DNA from: Paracoccus ravus
GTDB taxonomy: Bacteria > Pseudomonadota > Alphaproteobacteria > Rhodobacterales > Rhodobacteraceae
Length of the DNA stretch: 64,000 nt
NCBI RefSeq assembly: GCF_004522175.1
Contig: NZ_SDEB01000014.1
Location: forward strand, 48,650-112,649
Reading direction: 5' to 3'
The notes beneath the pieces are model-generated. The model searched no databases, was not told the origin of the DNA, and saw only the letters and a program-made list of their open reading frames with translations. This document shows, in pieces, positions 9,083-17,909 of the stretch. A program made the position numbers and the translations under genes. Within the stretch, counting starts at the first letter, position 1. The number at the start of each line of letters is the position of its first letter.

Positions 9083-9109
9083 GACGATCAGCATGAGCCA
9101 ATCCGGACA
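9083..9109 (-). promoter_or_regulatory. Putative ECF42-dependent promoter of the DGPF-sigma operon
   Basis: Read on the minus strand, TGTCCG (9109-9104) is followed after 17 bases by CGTC (9086-9083), 48 bases upstream of the DGPF gene start. This resembles the ECF42 consensus as I recall it (TGTCGA at -35, CGA/TC at -10), with mismatches at the fifth and sixth -35 bases. It would make the operon autoregulated. Confidence 0.4.
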
Positions 9110-9160
9110 AAACGGAATGAAAAAATGCGCGCGTTCTGCGCCGGACGCCGATCCGGAGGT

Positions 9161-9874
9161 TCAGACCGCCTTGGCCTGATTGACGCGTTTGGACAGGGCC
9201 TCGTGACTTTCGACGCGCTCGGAATAGCGGTCGACGAGATGGTCGCGTATGTCGCGGGTGAGCAGGGTGAAGCGGACCAGTTCCTCCATCACGTCGACGA
9301 TGCGGTCGTAATAGGCGGAGGGCTTCATCCGCCCCTCGGCGTCGAACTCGTCCCATGCCTTGGCGACCGAGGACTGGTTCGGGATCGTCAGCAGACGCAT
9401 CCAGCGACCGAGGATGCGTAACTGGTTCACCGTGTTGAAGCTCTGGCTGCCACCGCAGACCTGCATCACGGCCAGCGTCTTACCCTGCGTCGGGCGTACC
9501 CCGCCGAGCGATAGCGGGATCCAGTCGATCTGGCTTTTCATCACCCCCGACATTGCGCCATGCCGCTCGGGCGAGGACCAGACCATGCCCTCGCACCAGC
9601 CGACCAGATCGCGCAACTCCGCGACCTTTGGGTGATCGGCCGGGGATTCGTCCACCATGGGCAGGCCATGCGGGTCGAAGAAGCGGGTTTCGGCGCCGAA
9701 GGTGTTCAGGATCCGGGCGGCCTCCTCTGCGGCGAAGCGCGAGAAGCTGCGTTCGCGCAGCGAGCCGTAAAGCAGCAATATGCGCGGCTTGTGGCTGCTG
9801 CGGCTGGCGGGGAAAAGCGCATCCGCATCCACAGGGTGGAAGCAATCGGGCTTGATATTCGGCAGGTTAGTCAA
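9161..9874 (-). CDS. arsH: ArsH, NADPH-dependent FMN reductase / organoarsenical oxidase
   Basis: This 237-residue flavoprotein of the ArsH family oxidises trivalent methyl- and aromatic arsenicals using NADPH and FMN. The FMN phosphate-binding motif [10 protein letters not shown] lies near residue 38, and the conserved [20 protein letters not shown] segment follows near residue 100. Length and both ends match characterised ArsH proteins. It is the last gene of the ars operon and overlaps the Grx-type arsC by eight bases. It is cytoplasmic and presumably under ArsR control. Confidence 0.93.
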   Translation of the reverse strand: MTNLPNIKPDCFHPVDADALFPASRSSHKPRILLLYGSLRERSFSRFAAEEAARILNTFGAETRFFDPHGLPMVDESPADHPKVAELRDLVGWCEGMVWSSPERHGAMSGVMKSQIDWIPLSLGGVRPTQGKTLAVMQVCGGSQSFNTVNQLRILGRWMRLLTIPNQSSVAKAWDEFDAEGRMKPSAYYDRIVDVMEELVRFTLLTRDIRDHLVDRYSERVESHEALSKRVNQAKAV

Positions 9875-10286
9875 GGATCTCGCCCTTTTCGTTCAGGATC
9901 ATCTGGCCATCTTCCTTGTAGAGGGGGCCGGGCGGCAGGCGGTCGAGCAACGGCAGCACCGCCTCCGAAGGACGGCAAAGCCGCACCCCCTTGGGTGAGG
10001 CGACGATGGGCCGATTGACCAGCACGGGATGCTTGAGCATCGCGTCAAGAATGGCCTCGTCGCTGACGCCTTCTTCCAGCAGACCCAGCTCGGCGGCGGG
10101 GGATTTCGAGACCCGCAGCGCCGCGCGCGGGGTGAGGGCCGCGGCGGCGAAAAGCGCCAGAAGCTGCGGTCGGGTCCAGCCCTCGGTCAGGTAGTCGATG
10201 ATGACGGGCTCGGTGCCCGAGGCGCGGATGATCTCGAGCACGTTGCGCGAGGTGCCGCATTCGGGATTGTGGTGGATGACGATCAT
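9867..10286 (-). CDS. arsC: Arsenate reductase, glutaredoxin-coupled ArsC
   Basis: This 139-residue cytoplasmic reductase turns arsenate into arsenite, using glutathione and glutaredoxin. The active site [11 protein letters not shown] places the catalytic cysteine at residue 10, equivalent to Cys12 of the plasmid R773 enzyme. The arginines that hold arsenate are recognisable in [12 protein letters not shown] and in [18 protein letters not shown]. It lies between acr3 and arsH. A second arsenate reductase of an unrelated fold is encoded two genes upstream. Confidence 0.93.
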   Translation of the reverse strand: MIVIHHNPECGTSRNVLEIIRASGTEPVIIDYLTEGWTRPQLLALFAAAALTPRAALRVSKSPAAELGLLEEGVSDEAILDAMLKHPVLVNRPIVASPKGVRLCRPSEAVLPLLDRLPPGPLYKEDGQMILNEKGEILD

Positions 10287-10296
10287 CGGGCCCTCC

Positions 10297-11343
10297 TCAG
10301 GCGAATTGGCTGCGCGAACGATTGGCGAAGGCGACCAGCGACAGCATCACCGGGACCTCGACCAGCACGCCCACCACGGTCGCGAGCGCCGCTCCGGAAT
10401 TCAGCCCGAACAGGCTGATCGCCACGGCCACCGCGAGTTCGAAGAAATTCGAGGTCCCGATCATCGCGCAGGGCGCGGCGATGCGATGCGGCACACGCAG
10501 GGCCCAGGCCGCGCCATAGGCCAAGGCAAAGATCGCGTAGCTCTGGATCACGATGGGCGCGGCGATCAACAGAATGACGAAGGGGCGGTTCAGGATGACC
10601 TCGCCCTGCAGCGCGAAGAGGATCGCCACGGTGGCGATCAGGCCGAGGACCGACCAGGGCTTGATGCGCTGCGAGAAGGCCTCGATCGCGGCCGGGCTGC
10701 CAAGGGCGCGGCGCGTCAGAAGCCCCGCCGCCAAGGGCAGCACGACGTAAAGCAGCGTGGACAGGACCAGCGTCTGCCACGGCACGGCAATCTCGGTCAC
10801 GCCCAGCAGCAGCGCAACGATCGGCGCGAAGGCCACCACCATGATCAGATCATTCACCGAGACCTGCACCAGCGTATAGGTCGCGTCACCCCGCACCAGT
10901 TGCGACCAGACGAAGACCATCGCGGTGCAGGGCGCGGCCCCGAGCAGGATCAGCCCGGCGATATATTGCTGTGCATCTTCGGGCGCGATCCAGGGCGCGA
11001 AGATATGCTCGAAGAACAGCACCGCGAGAGCCGCCATGGTGAAGGGCTTGATCAGCCAGTTAATCACCAGCGTGATCAGCAGCCCGCGCGGCTGTCGCGC
11101 CACGCCCGCCACCGCGCCGAAATCGACATTGACCATCATCGGAAAGACCATCGCCCAGATCAGCACAGCGACGACAAGGTTGATCGAGGCCACCTCGGCC
11201 CCGGCTATGGCATGAACCAGCCCCGGCGCAATGGCGCCGAGGGCGATGCCGCCCAGCATGGCCAGCGCGACCCAGAGGGTCAGCAGGCGTTCGAAGATGC
11301 CCAAGGGGCTGCTCTGGGTCTGGACTGTATCGGTCATGTTCAA
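10297..11343 (-). CDS. acr3: Acr3-family arsenite efflux permease
   Basis: This 348-residue inner-membrane protein has about ten hydrophobic segments and exports arsenite using the proton motive force. The conserved cysteine needed for As(III) recognition is C139 in [14 protein letters not shown]. The family's VNDL motif ([12 protein letters not shown]) and the late [10 protein letters not shown] segment are also visible. Its start overlaps the upstream Trx-type arsC by four bases (ATGA), so export is translationally coupled to reduction. Confidence 0.94.
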   Translation of the reverse strand: MNMTDTVQTQSSPLGIFERLLTLWVALAMLGGIALGAIAPGLVHAIAGAEVASINLVVAVLIWAMVFPMMVNVDFGAVAGVARQPRGLLITLVINWLIKPFTMAALAVLFFEHIFAPWIAPEDAQQYIAGLILLGAAPCTAMVFVWSQLVRGDATYTLVQVSVNDLIMVVAFAPIVALLLGVTEIAVPWQTLVLSTLLYVVLPLAAGLLTRRALGSPAAIEAFSQRIKPWSVLGLIATVAILFALQGEVILNRPFVILLIAAPIVIQSYAIFALAYGAAWALRVPHRIAAPCAMIGTSNFFELAVAVAISLFGLNSGAALATVVGVLVEVPVMLSLVAFANRSRSQFA

Positions 11344-11855
11344 TTCTCGGAAAGGGTGGTCGCGCTCTGCCCGATCTCATCGACATGGCGCTGCAGCGAC
11401 ATGCGGTCGATCGAGGCAATGGGCAGGCTGGTGAAAGCCAGAATCCGGTTCTTCAGCGCGCGATAGGTGTCGGCAAAGGCAAGGTGCCGCTCGGCCTCGT
11501 TGCCGGTGGCAACGGCCGGATCGGCAAGGCCCCAATGCGCGGTCATCGGCTGGCCGGGCCATACCGGGCAGATCTCATCTGCGGCATCGTCGCAGAGGGT
11601 GAAGACGAAATCCATCTGCGGCGCGTCCGGGCGCGCGAACTCGTCCCAGCTTTTCGAGCGCAGCCCGGAGCAGTCATGTCCGAGCCGGTCGAGGAGTTGC
11701 AGGGCAAAGGGATGCACCACGCCCTTGGGTGTCGAGCCGGCGGAAAAGGCATGGAAACGGCCTCCGGCCTCAGCATTCAGGATGGTCTCGGCCATGATCG
11801 AGCGGGCCGAGTTTCCGGTGCAGAGGAACAGGACGTTATAGGCTTTGTCGGACAT
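11340..11855 (-). CDS. arsC: Arsenate reductase, low-molecular-weight phosphatase type ArsC
   Basis: This 171-residue protein has the tyrosine-phosphatase fold of thioredoxin-coupled arsenate reductases. The phosphate loop [11 protein letters not shown] gives nucleophile C12 and R18. The relay cysteines are C88 and C96 in [13 protein letters not shown]. It reduces arsenate to arsenite for Acr3. It sits seven bases after arsR and overlaps acr3. The operon thus carries two non-homologous arsenate reductases. The C-terminal 25 residues extend a little beyond the usual 130-140 residue enzymes. Confidence 0.92.
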   Translation of the reverse strand: MSDKAYNVLFLCTGNSARSIMAETILNAEAGGRFHAFSAGSTPKGVVHPFALQLLDRLGHDCSGLRSKSWDEFARPDAPQMDFVFTLCDDAADEICPVWPGQPMTAHWGLADPAVATGNEAERHLAFADTYRALKNRILAFTSLPIASIDRMSLQRHVDEIGQSATTLSEN

Positions 11856-11862
11856 GGCAACC

Positions 11863-12195
11863 TCAGCAATTGCAGGTGATCTGATCCAGCACGGGCTGGC
11901 ACGCGCCGGGCTCGCCGCCGCAGCAATCCTCCATCAGGAAGCCGAGCAGCCCGCGCATGGTCTCCATATTGGCGAAATAGCGGATCGAGCGGCCCTCGCG
12001 CGCTGAGCGCACGAGCCCCGCCACGGCGAGGATATTCAGGTTGCTTGAAAGCGTATTCGGACGAACGCCAAGGGCCTCTGCAATCTCGCCCGCTGCTTTC
12101 CCTTCCGGGCCGGCGCGGACCAGCAGGCGAAAGACATCAAGCCGGGTATCCTGACCAAGAGCCGAGAGGGCTTCGAGCGCGCGATTCTTTTCCAT
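11863..12195 (-). CDS. arsR: ArsR-type arsenite-responsive repressor
   Basis: This 110-residue winged-helix repressor has its HTH at about residues 34-56 (AGEIAEALGVRPNTLSSNLN). It lacks the ELCVCDL metal site of the E. coli protein. Instead it carries clustered C-terminal cysteines C91, C92, C99, C108 and C110, similar in placement to the Cys95/96/102 site of Acidithiobacillus ferrooxidans ArsR. The ATG at 12195 has no Shine-Dalgarno sequence and abuts an operator-promoter, which suggests a leaderless transcript. It is the first gene of the ars operon. Confidence 0.92.
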   Translation of the reverse strand: MEKNRALEALSALGQDTRLDVFRLLVRAGPEGKAAGEIAEALGVRPNTLSSNLNILAVAGLVRSAREGRSIRYFANMETMRGLLGFLMEDCCGGEPGACQPVLDQITCNC

Positions 12196-12229
12196 AATTC
12201 GAGTATAGTCGAATTAAGTTCCCCCGCAA
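12196..12229 (-). promoter_or_regulatory. ars operon promoter and ArsR operator
   Basis: On the minus strand, TTGCGG (12229-12224), a 16-base spacer and TATACT (12207-12202) form a sigma-70-like promoter. The perfect inverted repeat AATTCGA-N6-TCGAATT spans 12196-12215 and covers the -10 element, so a repressor bound there would block polymerase. The -10 ends six bases before the arsR ATG, which places transcription start at or next to the start codon. Confidence 0.7.
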
Positions 12230-12379
12230 GCCCGGATCGCCCTCGGAACATGATGGTTAAGGGATGCGAGGGCAGATTCCGAAAGACAACGCTGAAAGTC
12301 GCGTGTTCGGGGGAGGGTTTTAGCCCTCTCCTGCACGAGATGCTGAAGATCGTGACGGGTCGTGCGCATCGCTCACGGG

Positions 12380-12407
12380 TTGACCTTTTCATAAACTGCC
12401 GAATATT
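12380..12407 (+). promoter_or_regulatory. Possible promoter of the HPP/CBS gene
   Basis: TTGACC at 12380-12385 and AATATT at 12402-12407 are 16 bases apart and end 14 bases before the proposed ATG. The -35 match is good and the -10 match weak. No clear ribosome-binding site follows. Confidence 0.35.
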
Positions 12408-12421
12408 TGCGCTCGTTTATC

Positions 12422-13579
12422 ATGCAGGCGAGTGATTTGCGTATTTTTCGTTCATTAGGACCAGCGGTTGCCGGGACCTCGCTATGGGAAGCCACCCGCG
12501 CAGGCATAGGGGCACTCATCGGCCTGGCGCTGACGGGGCTTTTTCTGCTCTCGCCCGCCATTGATCTCCAGACCGGATTGTATCTGGTCGCCCCGTTCGG
12601 GGCGAGTTCGGTTCTTCTTTTCGCCATCCCCAACAGCCCTCTGGCTCAGCCTTGGTCGGCGATCATCGGCAACAGCATCGCCGCGCTGATCGGAGTTGCG
12701 GTCTGCATGCTGGTGGCGGACCCGGCGGTGCGGGTGGCGCTGGCCGTAAGCCTGACCATCACCGCGACGATCCTGTGCCGCGCGGTCCATCCTCCGGCCG
12801 GGGCGGTCGCGATGACGGCGGCGATGAGCCCCGATGCCATAGAGCAGCTCGGCTTCTGGTTCGTGCTTGCTCCGGTCGCGTCGGGAACTTGCCTGCTGGT
12901 CCTGCTGGCGATGATCTATGCCCGGCTCACCGGGAGGCGCTACCCCTTCCGCCAGTTCGACGAGCCGAACCGGCATGGCACGCGCGACGCCGAGCCGGCC
13001 GAGAGGCTAGGTCTGTCGGAGCAGGAATTGGCAAGGATCCTTGAGCGGTACAGGCAATCCTTCAACCTCGGTGTTGAGGATCTGGCCCGTCTGATCGGCG
13101 CCGCGGAACTGCAGGCCGCGACCCATCATATCGGTCCGATGACCGCGGGCGAAATCATGTCCCGCAACCTGATCACGGTCGGTCCCACGACCCGCCTGTC
13201 CACTCTGGCTGATCTCTTTGGGCGACACCATTTCACCTCGCTTCCGGTTGTCGGGCCAAAGGACGAATATCTGGGCGTCATCTTCCAGATCCACCTGATC
13301 GAGGCTCTGCGCGGACAGCATGGGCAAGACGTAACCCGGGCCGCCGCCAGCATCATGGACGTGCACGGCCCGCGCGCGACAGCTGACACGCCGGTCGCAG
13401 CGCTTCTTCCGATGATGGCCGAGGGCGAGGTCGATGCGGTCCCCATCGTCGAGGAGGAGCGGATCACGGGTATCGTCACACGCACCGACATGATGGCGGC
13501 GCTGGCCCGGCATCGGGCGCAGTCCCGGCCGGAAGCGGATCGTGCGCGCGGGGGGCGGATCAGTCCAGCCGGTCGATGA
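12422..13579 (+). CDS. HPP-family membrane protein with CBS pair
   Basis: This protein of about 385 residues has an N-terminal membrane domain of roughly 170 residues and a cytoplasmic CBS pair (about residues 225-370). The membrane part has four or five hydrophobic helices and the family signature AVHPPAGAVAMTAA. The CBS part starts with ITVGPTTRLSTLADLF and ends with ITGIVTRTDMM. HPP proteins are thought to be integral membrane transporters or sensors, with nitrite transport reported for some plant members. CBS pairs bind adenine nucleotides. The ATG at 12422 is preferred, but an in-frame TTG lies five codons upstream. The gene is divergent from arsR and overlaps the convergent glycosyltransferase gene by 20 bases. 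Confidence 0.85.
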   Translation: MQASDLRIFRSLGPAVAGTSLWEATRAGIGALIGLALTGLFLLSPAIDLQTGLYLVAPFGASSVLLFAIPNSPLAQPWSAIIGNSIAALIGVAVCMLVADPAVRVALAVSLTITATILCRAVHPPAGAVAMTAAMSPDAIEQLGFWFVLAPVASGTCLLVLLAMIYARLTGRRYPFRQFDEPNRHGTRDAEPAERLGLSEQELARILERYRQSFNLGVEDLARLIGAAELQAATHHIGPMTAGEIMSRNLITVGPTTRLSTLADLFGRHHFTSLPVVGPKDEYLGVIFQIHLIEALRGQHGQDVTRAAASIMDVHGPRATADTPVAALLPMMAEGEVDAVPIVEEERITGIVTRTDMMAALARHRAQSRPEADRARGGRISPAGR

Positions 13580-14606
13580 CCGCGCTGGCAATCCGCGCGG
13601 TATCGTCCCAGCCCGGAAGGTTTCTGCCGGCGGCAAATGCCTGTGCCGCCATTTCCTGGCGCAGGAATTCATTGGTCAAAAGCGCGCGCAGCGCCTCGGC
13701 AAAGGCCAGCGGGCGATCCGCGGGGACCAGGATGCCTGCCGCCGCGGGCACGGTTTGGGGCACCGCGCCGACCCTGCAACTGACGATGGGCAGGCCGCAT
13801 GAAAGCGCCTCGTCCAACACGATCCCATAACCCTCGTAACGGGTCGCCAGAGCAAAGATCGACGCTTTCGCATAAAGCGTCTCTAGCTCGGCTTGGGGAA
13901 CGCGTCCCGCCAGCCGAATGCGCTCACCGGCGGGCGACCCGGCAATCTGTCGCGTCAGAGCCTTCGCGCAATCCGCGTCCCAGGGATTGCCGACGATGAC
14001 CGCGCGCCAGTCCAGCCCGGCCAATTCGCCAAGCGCCGAGATCAGCACGTCATGCCCCTTGCGCGGATGCAATATGCCGACCGACAGGATCAACGGAGGG
14101 CGTTCCGGCGCGGCCGCGTGCGGAGGCCGGTCCGTGCCCGGCGGCACCACGCTGATCATCCCGGGCGCGACGCCGTATTGGCCGGTCAGGATCGCCTTGG
14201 TATGCAGGCTGGGAACCATCACGTGACGGGCATGGCCAAGATTGGCGCGTTCGGTCCGGTACAGGTGATCGCGGCGCGCGGCGGACAGCCCGGTCTCGAG
14301 CGCAAGCGGATGGTGGATCATCGCGATGAGCGGCGCGCGGACCTGCGCCAGCGCCGTGGGCGCGATCGCGCCAAAGACCAGCCCGTCCAGAATCAGCGGA
14401 TGCGCCGGATCGACCGCCGCCAACAATGCGGCCGCGCGTGCCATCTCGGCGCCCGATGGGGTGGGAAAGCCCGCGGGCAGCGCCAGATGGCGCATGGGAT
14501 GGCCCAGATCGCGCAGCCCTTCCAGCAGGCGTCGCTCGTAGATATAGCCGCCGGTCAGCGAGGCGATGTCTCCGGGAATGGCAAAGGTGGCGGGGCGATG
14601 GGTCAT
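13560..14606 (-). CDS. GT4-family glycosyltransferase
   Basis: This 348-residue cytoplasmic glycosyltransferase has a GT-B fold. The C-terminal half has the GT4 nucleotide-sugar signature ILSVGILHPRKGHDVLISAL near residue 195. The E-x7-E motif of the donor site appears as RYEGYGIVLDEALSCGLP near residue 265. It is the last gene of a minus-strand operon that also encodes a CDP-alcohol phosphatidyltransferase, a sulfatase-fold membrane enzyme and an ABC transporter. Its start overlaps the permease stop (ATGA). Context suggests glycolipid or envelope modification; donor and acceptor are unknown. Confidence 0.87.
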   Translation of the reverse strand: MTHRPATFAIPGDIASLTGGYIYERRLLEGLRDLGHPMRHLALPAGFPTPSGAEMARAAALLAAVDPAHPLILDGLVFGAIAPTALAQVRAPLIAMIHHPLALETGLSAARRDHLYRTERANLGHARHVMVPSLHTKAILTGQYGVAPGMISVVPPGTDRPPHAAAPERPPLILSVGILHPRKGHDVLISALGELAGLDWRAVIVGNPWDADCAKALTRQIAGSPAGERIRLAGRVPQAELETLYAKASIFALATRYEGYGIVLDEALSCGLPIVSCRVGAVPQTVPAAAGILVPADRPLAFAEALRALLTNEFLRQEMAAQAFAAGRNLPGWDDTARIASAVIDRLD

Positions 14607-16138
14607 GGCCGCATCTGTTCAGGGGCATAGACCCCCAGAACCCGGCGTTCGATCGCGGCGACCCCAGCGTGACACAGCATGGCAATCACCGTCACCAGCG
14701 CCACGGCGGACCAGAGCATCCGGTAATCCGAGGTCGAGGCGGCCAGCGCCATCAGGCTGCCAAGCCCGCGCCCGGTCACCAGCCATTCCACCACCGTCAC
14801 GGCAAGGATCGCCGCCGGCACTCCCATCCGGGCGGCGGCGAAAAAGGCGGGCAGCATCGCGGCCAGGCGGACATGGAGCATCTGGGCCAACGGCCCTGCG
14901 GCATGGACTCGGAACAGATCAAGGATCTGGCCGGGGGCCTGTCGCAGCCCATGCAGGCAGGCGATGAAACTGGGGAAAAAGATCATGATCGCGACAAGGC
15001 TGACCGTGCCAAGCGCATTGCGGCCAAGCAGCAGGACGATCAGCGGCCCGGTCGTCACGATCGGAACCGCCCGCAGTGCCAGCGCCAATGGCAGGACAAA
15101 CCCGGCGGCTCCCGGGCGCAGTGTCACCAGAACGGCAAGCCCGGCCCCGCCAGCAAGCCCGGCCAGATAGCCCGCCGCCGCAAGTCCAGCGCTTTGTCCC
15201 AAAGCGCGCATCAGACCGTCTCGCAGGGCAGGGTCATGGAAAAGAGCGGCCGCGACCTCCGCCGGACCCTTGGCGAAAAACGGCGACAGGCCCGCAAGCC
15301 GGATCGCCGCCGCCCAAAGCCCGATGACCGCGATCGCCAGGATCACAGGGCCCAGAAGGCTGCTCCGCGCGGCCGGGACCCGGGGCGGTGCAAGCAGCAG
15401 CGGAGGATCTTCGCGCAGCAGCTTGCGGGCGAGCGCGCCGATTGCGGCATGGGCCAGCATCGCCGCAGTCGCCGCGACCAGCGCGACCGACCACAGCGCG
15501 GGCACGTCCAGGGCGCGCATATAGCGGATCGTCAGAACCCCCATGCCTCGCTCGGCCCCGGTGAACTCTCCCACCATCGCCCCGAGGAATGCTGCCGGGG
15601 CCGCGATCTGAAGTCCCGCGAAAAGATAGGGCAGCGCGGCGCGGGCGCGCAGATGCCACAATTCCGAGAACCGCCCCCGGCCATAGCTATGGACGAGGTC
15701 CAGCCAGACCGCGGGCACGGCACGCAGGCCGATCAGCAGCGCGGCCAATGTCGTGAAATGCACAGCCAATGCGGCCAGAACGATTTGCGGACCCTCGCCC
15801 GGCCCCATGAGAACGCGCAGGATCGGCCCGATGGCAATCAGCGGCAGACAAAAGCCCGCCAGGGCCAGGCCGAGGACAAGATCCTGAAGTCTTGGCCAGA
15901 GAACGGCAATGGCAGCGCAGAAGATCGCTGCGAAATTGCCCAGCAGGAATCCCGCCGCCGCATTGCTGGCCGTTCGTCCCAGCGCGCGGGCGACGAGGCC
16001 GGAATGTTCGAAGAGCCAGCGCAGGATCTCGAGCGGTCCTGCCAGAATCAAGCCCAGGCTCAACTCCATGGCCAAGGCCTGCCAGCCGATCAGCAGCAGG
16101 ATTGCACCGATCAGGCCCGGCCTCGGGGTCATCCGCAT
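14603..16138 (-). CDS. ABC transporter permease, two fused SsuC/TauC-like domains
   Basis: This 511-residue inner-membrane protein holds two binding-protein-dependent permease domains in tandem (about 1-240 and 265-505), each with five or six hydrophobic helices. Most SsuC/TauC/ThiX permeases are about 250 residues and act as homodimers, so this is a fused pair. Duplicated cytoplasmic loops are visible, for example RARAALPYLFAGLQIAAPAA in the first half and LHVRLAAMLPAFFAAARMGV in the second. It overlaps the ATPase gene by ten bases and the glycosyltransferase by four. Confidence 0.88.
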   Translation of the reverse strand: MRMTPRPGLIGAILLLIGWQALAMELSLGLILAGPLEILRWLFEHSGLVARALGRTASNAAAGFLLGNFAAIFCAAIAVLWPRLQDLVLGLALAGFCLPLIAIGPILRVLMGPGEGPQIVLAALAVHFTTLAALLIGLRAVPAVWLDLVHSYGRGRFSELWHLRARAALPYLFAGLQIAAPAAFLGAMVGEFTGAERGMGVLTIRYMRALDVPALWSVALVAATAAMLAHAAIGALARKLLREDPPLLLAPPRVPAARSSLLGPVILAIAVIGLWAAAIRLAGLSPFFAKGPAEVAAALFHDPALRDGLMRALGQSAGLAAAGYLAGLAGGAGLAVLVTLRPGAAGFVLPLALALRAVPIVTTGPLIVLLLGRNALGTVSLVAIMIFFPSFIACLHGLRQAPGQILDLFRVHAAGPLAQMLHVRLAAMLPAFFAAARMGVPAAILAVTVVEWLVTGRGLGSLMALAASTSDYRMLWSAVALVTVIAMLCHAGVAAIERRVLGVYAPEQMRP

Positions 16139-16893
16139 GACAAGGCGGCCAAGGCCAGCGACGCGATGGCGCGAAATTGCGGGTTCTGGTCAAGATCCGC
16201 AGGCCTGGGACGGGGCAGGGGCACGGCCAGATCGGCAACGATCCGGGCCGGGCGGGGGGAAAGGACAAGGATGCGGTCCGAAAGCGTGACCGCCTCATCG
16301 ATCGAATGGGTGACAAGGACTGCGGTGGTTCCGCGCCCTTGCCAAAGCGGCGGCAGATCGCGCGCCAATTGGCGACGGGTCAACTCGTCCACCGCGCCGA
16401 AGGGTTCGTCTAGCAGCAGGATGCGTGGCCGGGTCACCAGCGACCGGGCAATGGCCGCGCGCTGGCGCATGCCGCCGGACAGCGCGGCGGGACGGGTGGC
16501 GGCGAACCCGTCAAGACCGACCAGCGCGATCAACCTTGCCACATGGTCGGGATCGGGTTCTTGGCGCGCGAGGCGGCGCGCCAGCGCGACATTCTGCTGG
16601 ACCGTCAGCCAGGGAAGCAGCGATGGGTCCTGAAACGCGACCGAGATCGCCCCCTCACGGCGCTGCTCGGCGGGGGTACGGCCAAGAATGCTGACAGTTC
16701 CCCCGGACGGCATGTCGAGACCGGCGATCAGACGCAGCAATGTCGATTTGCCACATCCCGAGGGTCCGATCAGCGCCGTGGTCAGGCCCTCGGAGAATGC
16801 CAGATCCATTTCCGCGACGGCCTCGACCCCGCCCGGATGGGTCTTGGACAGGCCCCGGCAGATGATCGCCGCGGCGGCCTCGCTACCGGGCAT
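16129..16893 (-). CDS. ABC transporter ATPase (SsuB/TauB/ThiZ-like)
   Basis: This 254-residue cytoplasmic ATPase shows Walker A GPSGCGKST near residue 43, Q-loop VAFQDPSLLPWL, signature LSGGMRQRAAIARSL near residue 138 and Walker B RILLLDEPFGAVD. It belongs to the nitrate/sulfonate/taurine/pyrimidine-precursor importer class. It overlaps the binding-protein gene by 11 bases and the permease by 10, so the three form one transporter. Confidence 0.92.
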   Translation of the reverse strand: MPGSEAAAAIICRGLSKTHPGGVEAVAEMDLAFSEGLTTALIGPSGCGKSTLLRLIAGLDMPSGGTVSILGRTPAEQRREGAISVAFQDPSLLPWLTVQQNVALARRLARQEPDPDHVARLIALVGLDGFAATRPAALSGGMRQRAAIARSLVTRPRILLLDEPFGAVDELTRRQLARDLPPLWQGRGTTAVLVTHSIDEAVTLSDRILVLSPRPARIVADLAVPLPRPRPADLDQNPQFRAIASLALAALSCG

Positions 16894-17863
16894 GTATCTC
16901 GTCGAGGATGGACCGGTCCCACAGATCGGTCGTCACCTTGTAGCCAAGATGCGCCAATGTCTCGATATTGGCGGAAACGCTCGCCTCGTCCCAGGCGCCA
17001 AAGCCTTGCGCCTCGGTCAGGTCGGAAAACATCAAGGGCACCTGTCGCGCCGCCTGAAGTTTCTGGGTCTCCTCGTCCAGACCGGCATCGGGGAACATGC
17101 GCAGGGTCAGGCGGGCCGCGGCATCGGTATCGGCACGGTAATCGTTCCAGCCGCGGATCTCGCCCTGCATCAGGGCGAGCAGTTCCTTGCGGCGGGCGCT
17201 CAGGCTGTCACGCGTCGCGATATAGGTCTGGGAATGAACCGCATAGCCGTGATCGGCCATCAGCATGGTCAGGCATTCGACGCCGTTCACGGCCATGGCG
17301 ACCGGCAGGTCGGTTTCCCAGCACAGCAGGCAATCGACCTCGCCCGCGATCAAGGGCTGGGCGGAATATTGCGTTGGCACGATGCGGATCGCATCGAAAT
17401 CGACCGCGTTCAGGCTGCACAGGGCCCGCAGCACCGGCGTATTCGCAATCGCCATGCCGATCCGCTTGCCCGCAAGATCGGCGGGGCTGCGCACCGGATT
17501 GGCGGGCAATGAGGCGATGACAAAGGGGTTTTTCTGCATGGCAACGCCGATGATGCGGAAATCCGCCCCCTGCGCGACGGCGCTGGCGGTGTAATCCGCG
17601 GCCGAGATGCCCACCAATGCGGTTCCGGCGACCACGGGCGGCTCGACCGGGGCATTGGGGCCCCCCTGCATCAGGCGGACATCGAGGTCGCTCTCGCGCC
17701 ACCAGCCCCTGTCCTGCGCGATATAGCTGCCCGCGAACTGGACCGAATGCAGCCAGGACAGTTGCAGGCCGACCGGCGTGCCTGGCCAGGCGGGACGGGC
17801 CAGACCGAGCGCTGCCATTCCCGCGACAACCCCGCGCCTCGTGAGTGTGGAAGAGATCATCAT
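16883..17863 (-). CDS. NMT1/THI5-like substrate-binding protein, Tat signal
   Basis: This periplasmic binding protein of about 326 residues belongs to the NMT1/SsuA family. The start at 17863 gives MMISSTLTRRGVVAGMAALG, a twin-arginine-type signal, preceded by GAGGGGGACAG. A longer in-frame start 150 bases upstream encodes no plausible leader. The mature start (VGLQLSWLHSVQFAGSYIA) closely follows the pattern of hydroxymethylpyrimidine-precursor binders (ThiY/THI5). Thiamine-precursor uptake is therefore possible, but no thiamine genes or TPP riboswitch are near. Aromatic sulfonates are an alternative. Confidence 0.85.
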   Translation of the reverse strand: MMISSTLTRRGVVAGMAALGLARPAWPGTPVGLQLSWLHSVQFAGSYIAQDRGWWRESDLDVRLMQGGPNAPVEPPVVAGTALVGISAADYTASAVAQGADFRIIGVAMQKNPFVIASLPANPVRSPADLAGKRIGMAIANTPVLRALCSLNAVDFDAIRIVPTQYSAQPLIAGEVDCLLCWETDLPVAMAVNGVECLTMLMADHGYAVHSQTYIATRDSLSARRKELLALMQGEIRGWNDYRADTDAAARLTLRMFPDAGLDEETQKLQAARQVPLMFSDLTEAQGFGAWDEASVSANIETLAHLGYKVTTDLWDRSILDEIHAR

Positions 17864-17909
17864 GCTTCTGTCCCCCTCGCCGCAGCCTCGGGCAACCGGG
17901 GCCGCGAAA

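Noticed and set aside
16883..17863. Thiamine-precursor transporter with TPP riboswitch
   Set aside because: The binding protein looks THI5-like, but no THI-box-like sequence or thiamine gene was found nearby, so the substrate is left open.
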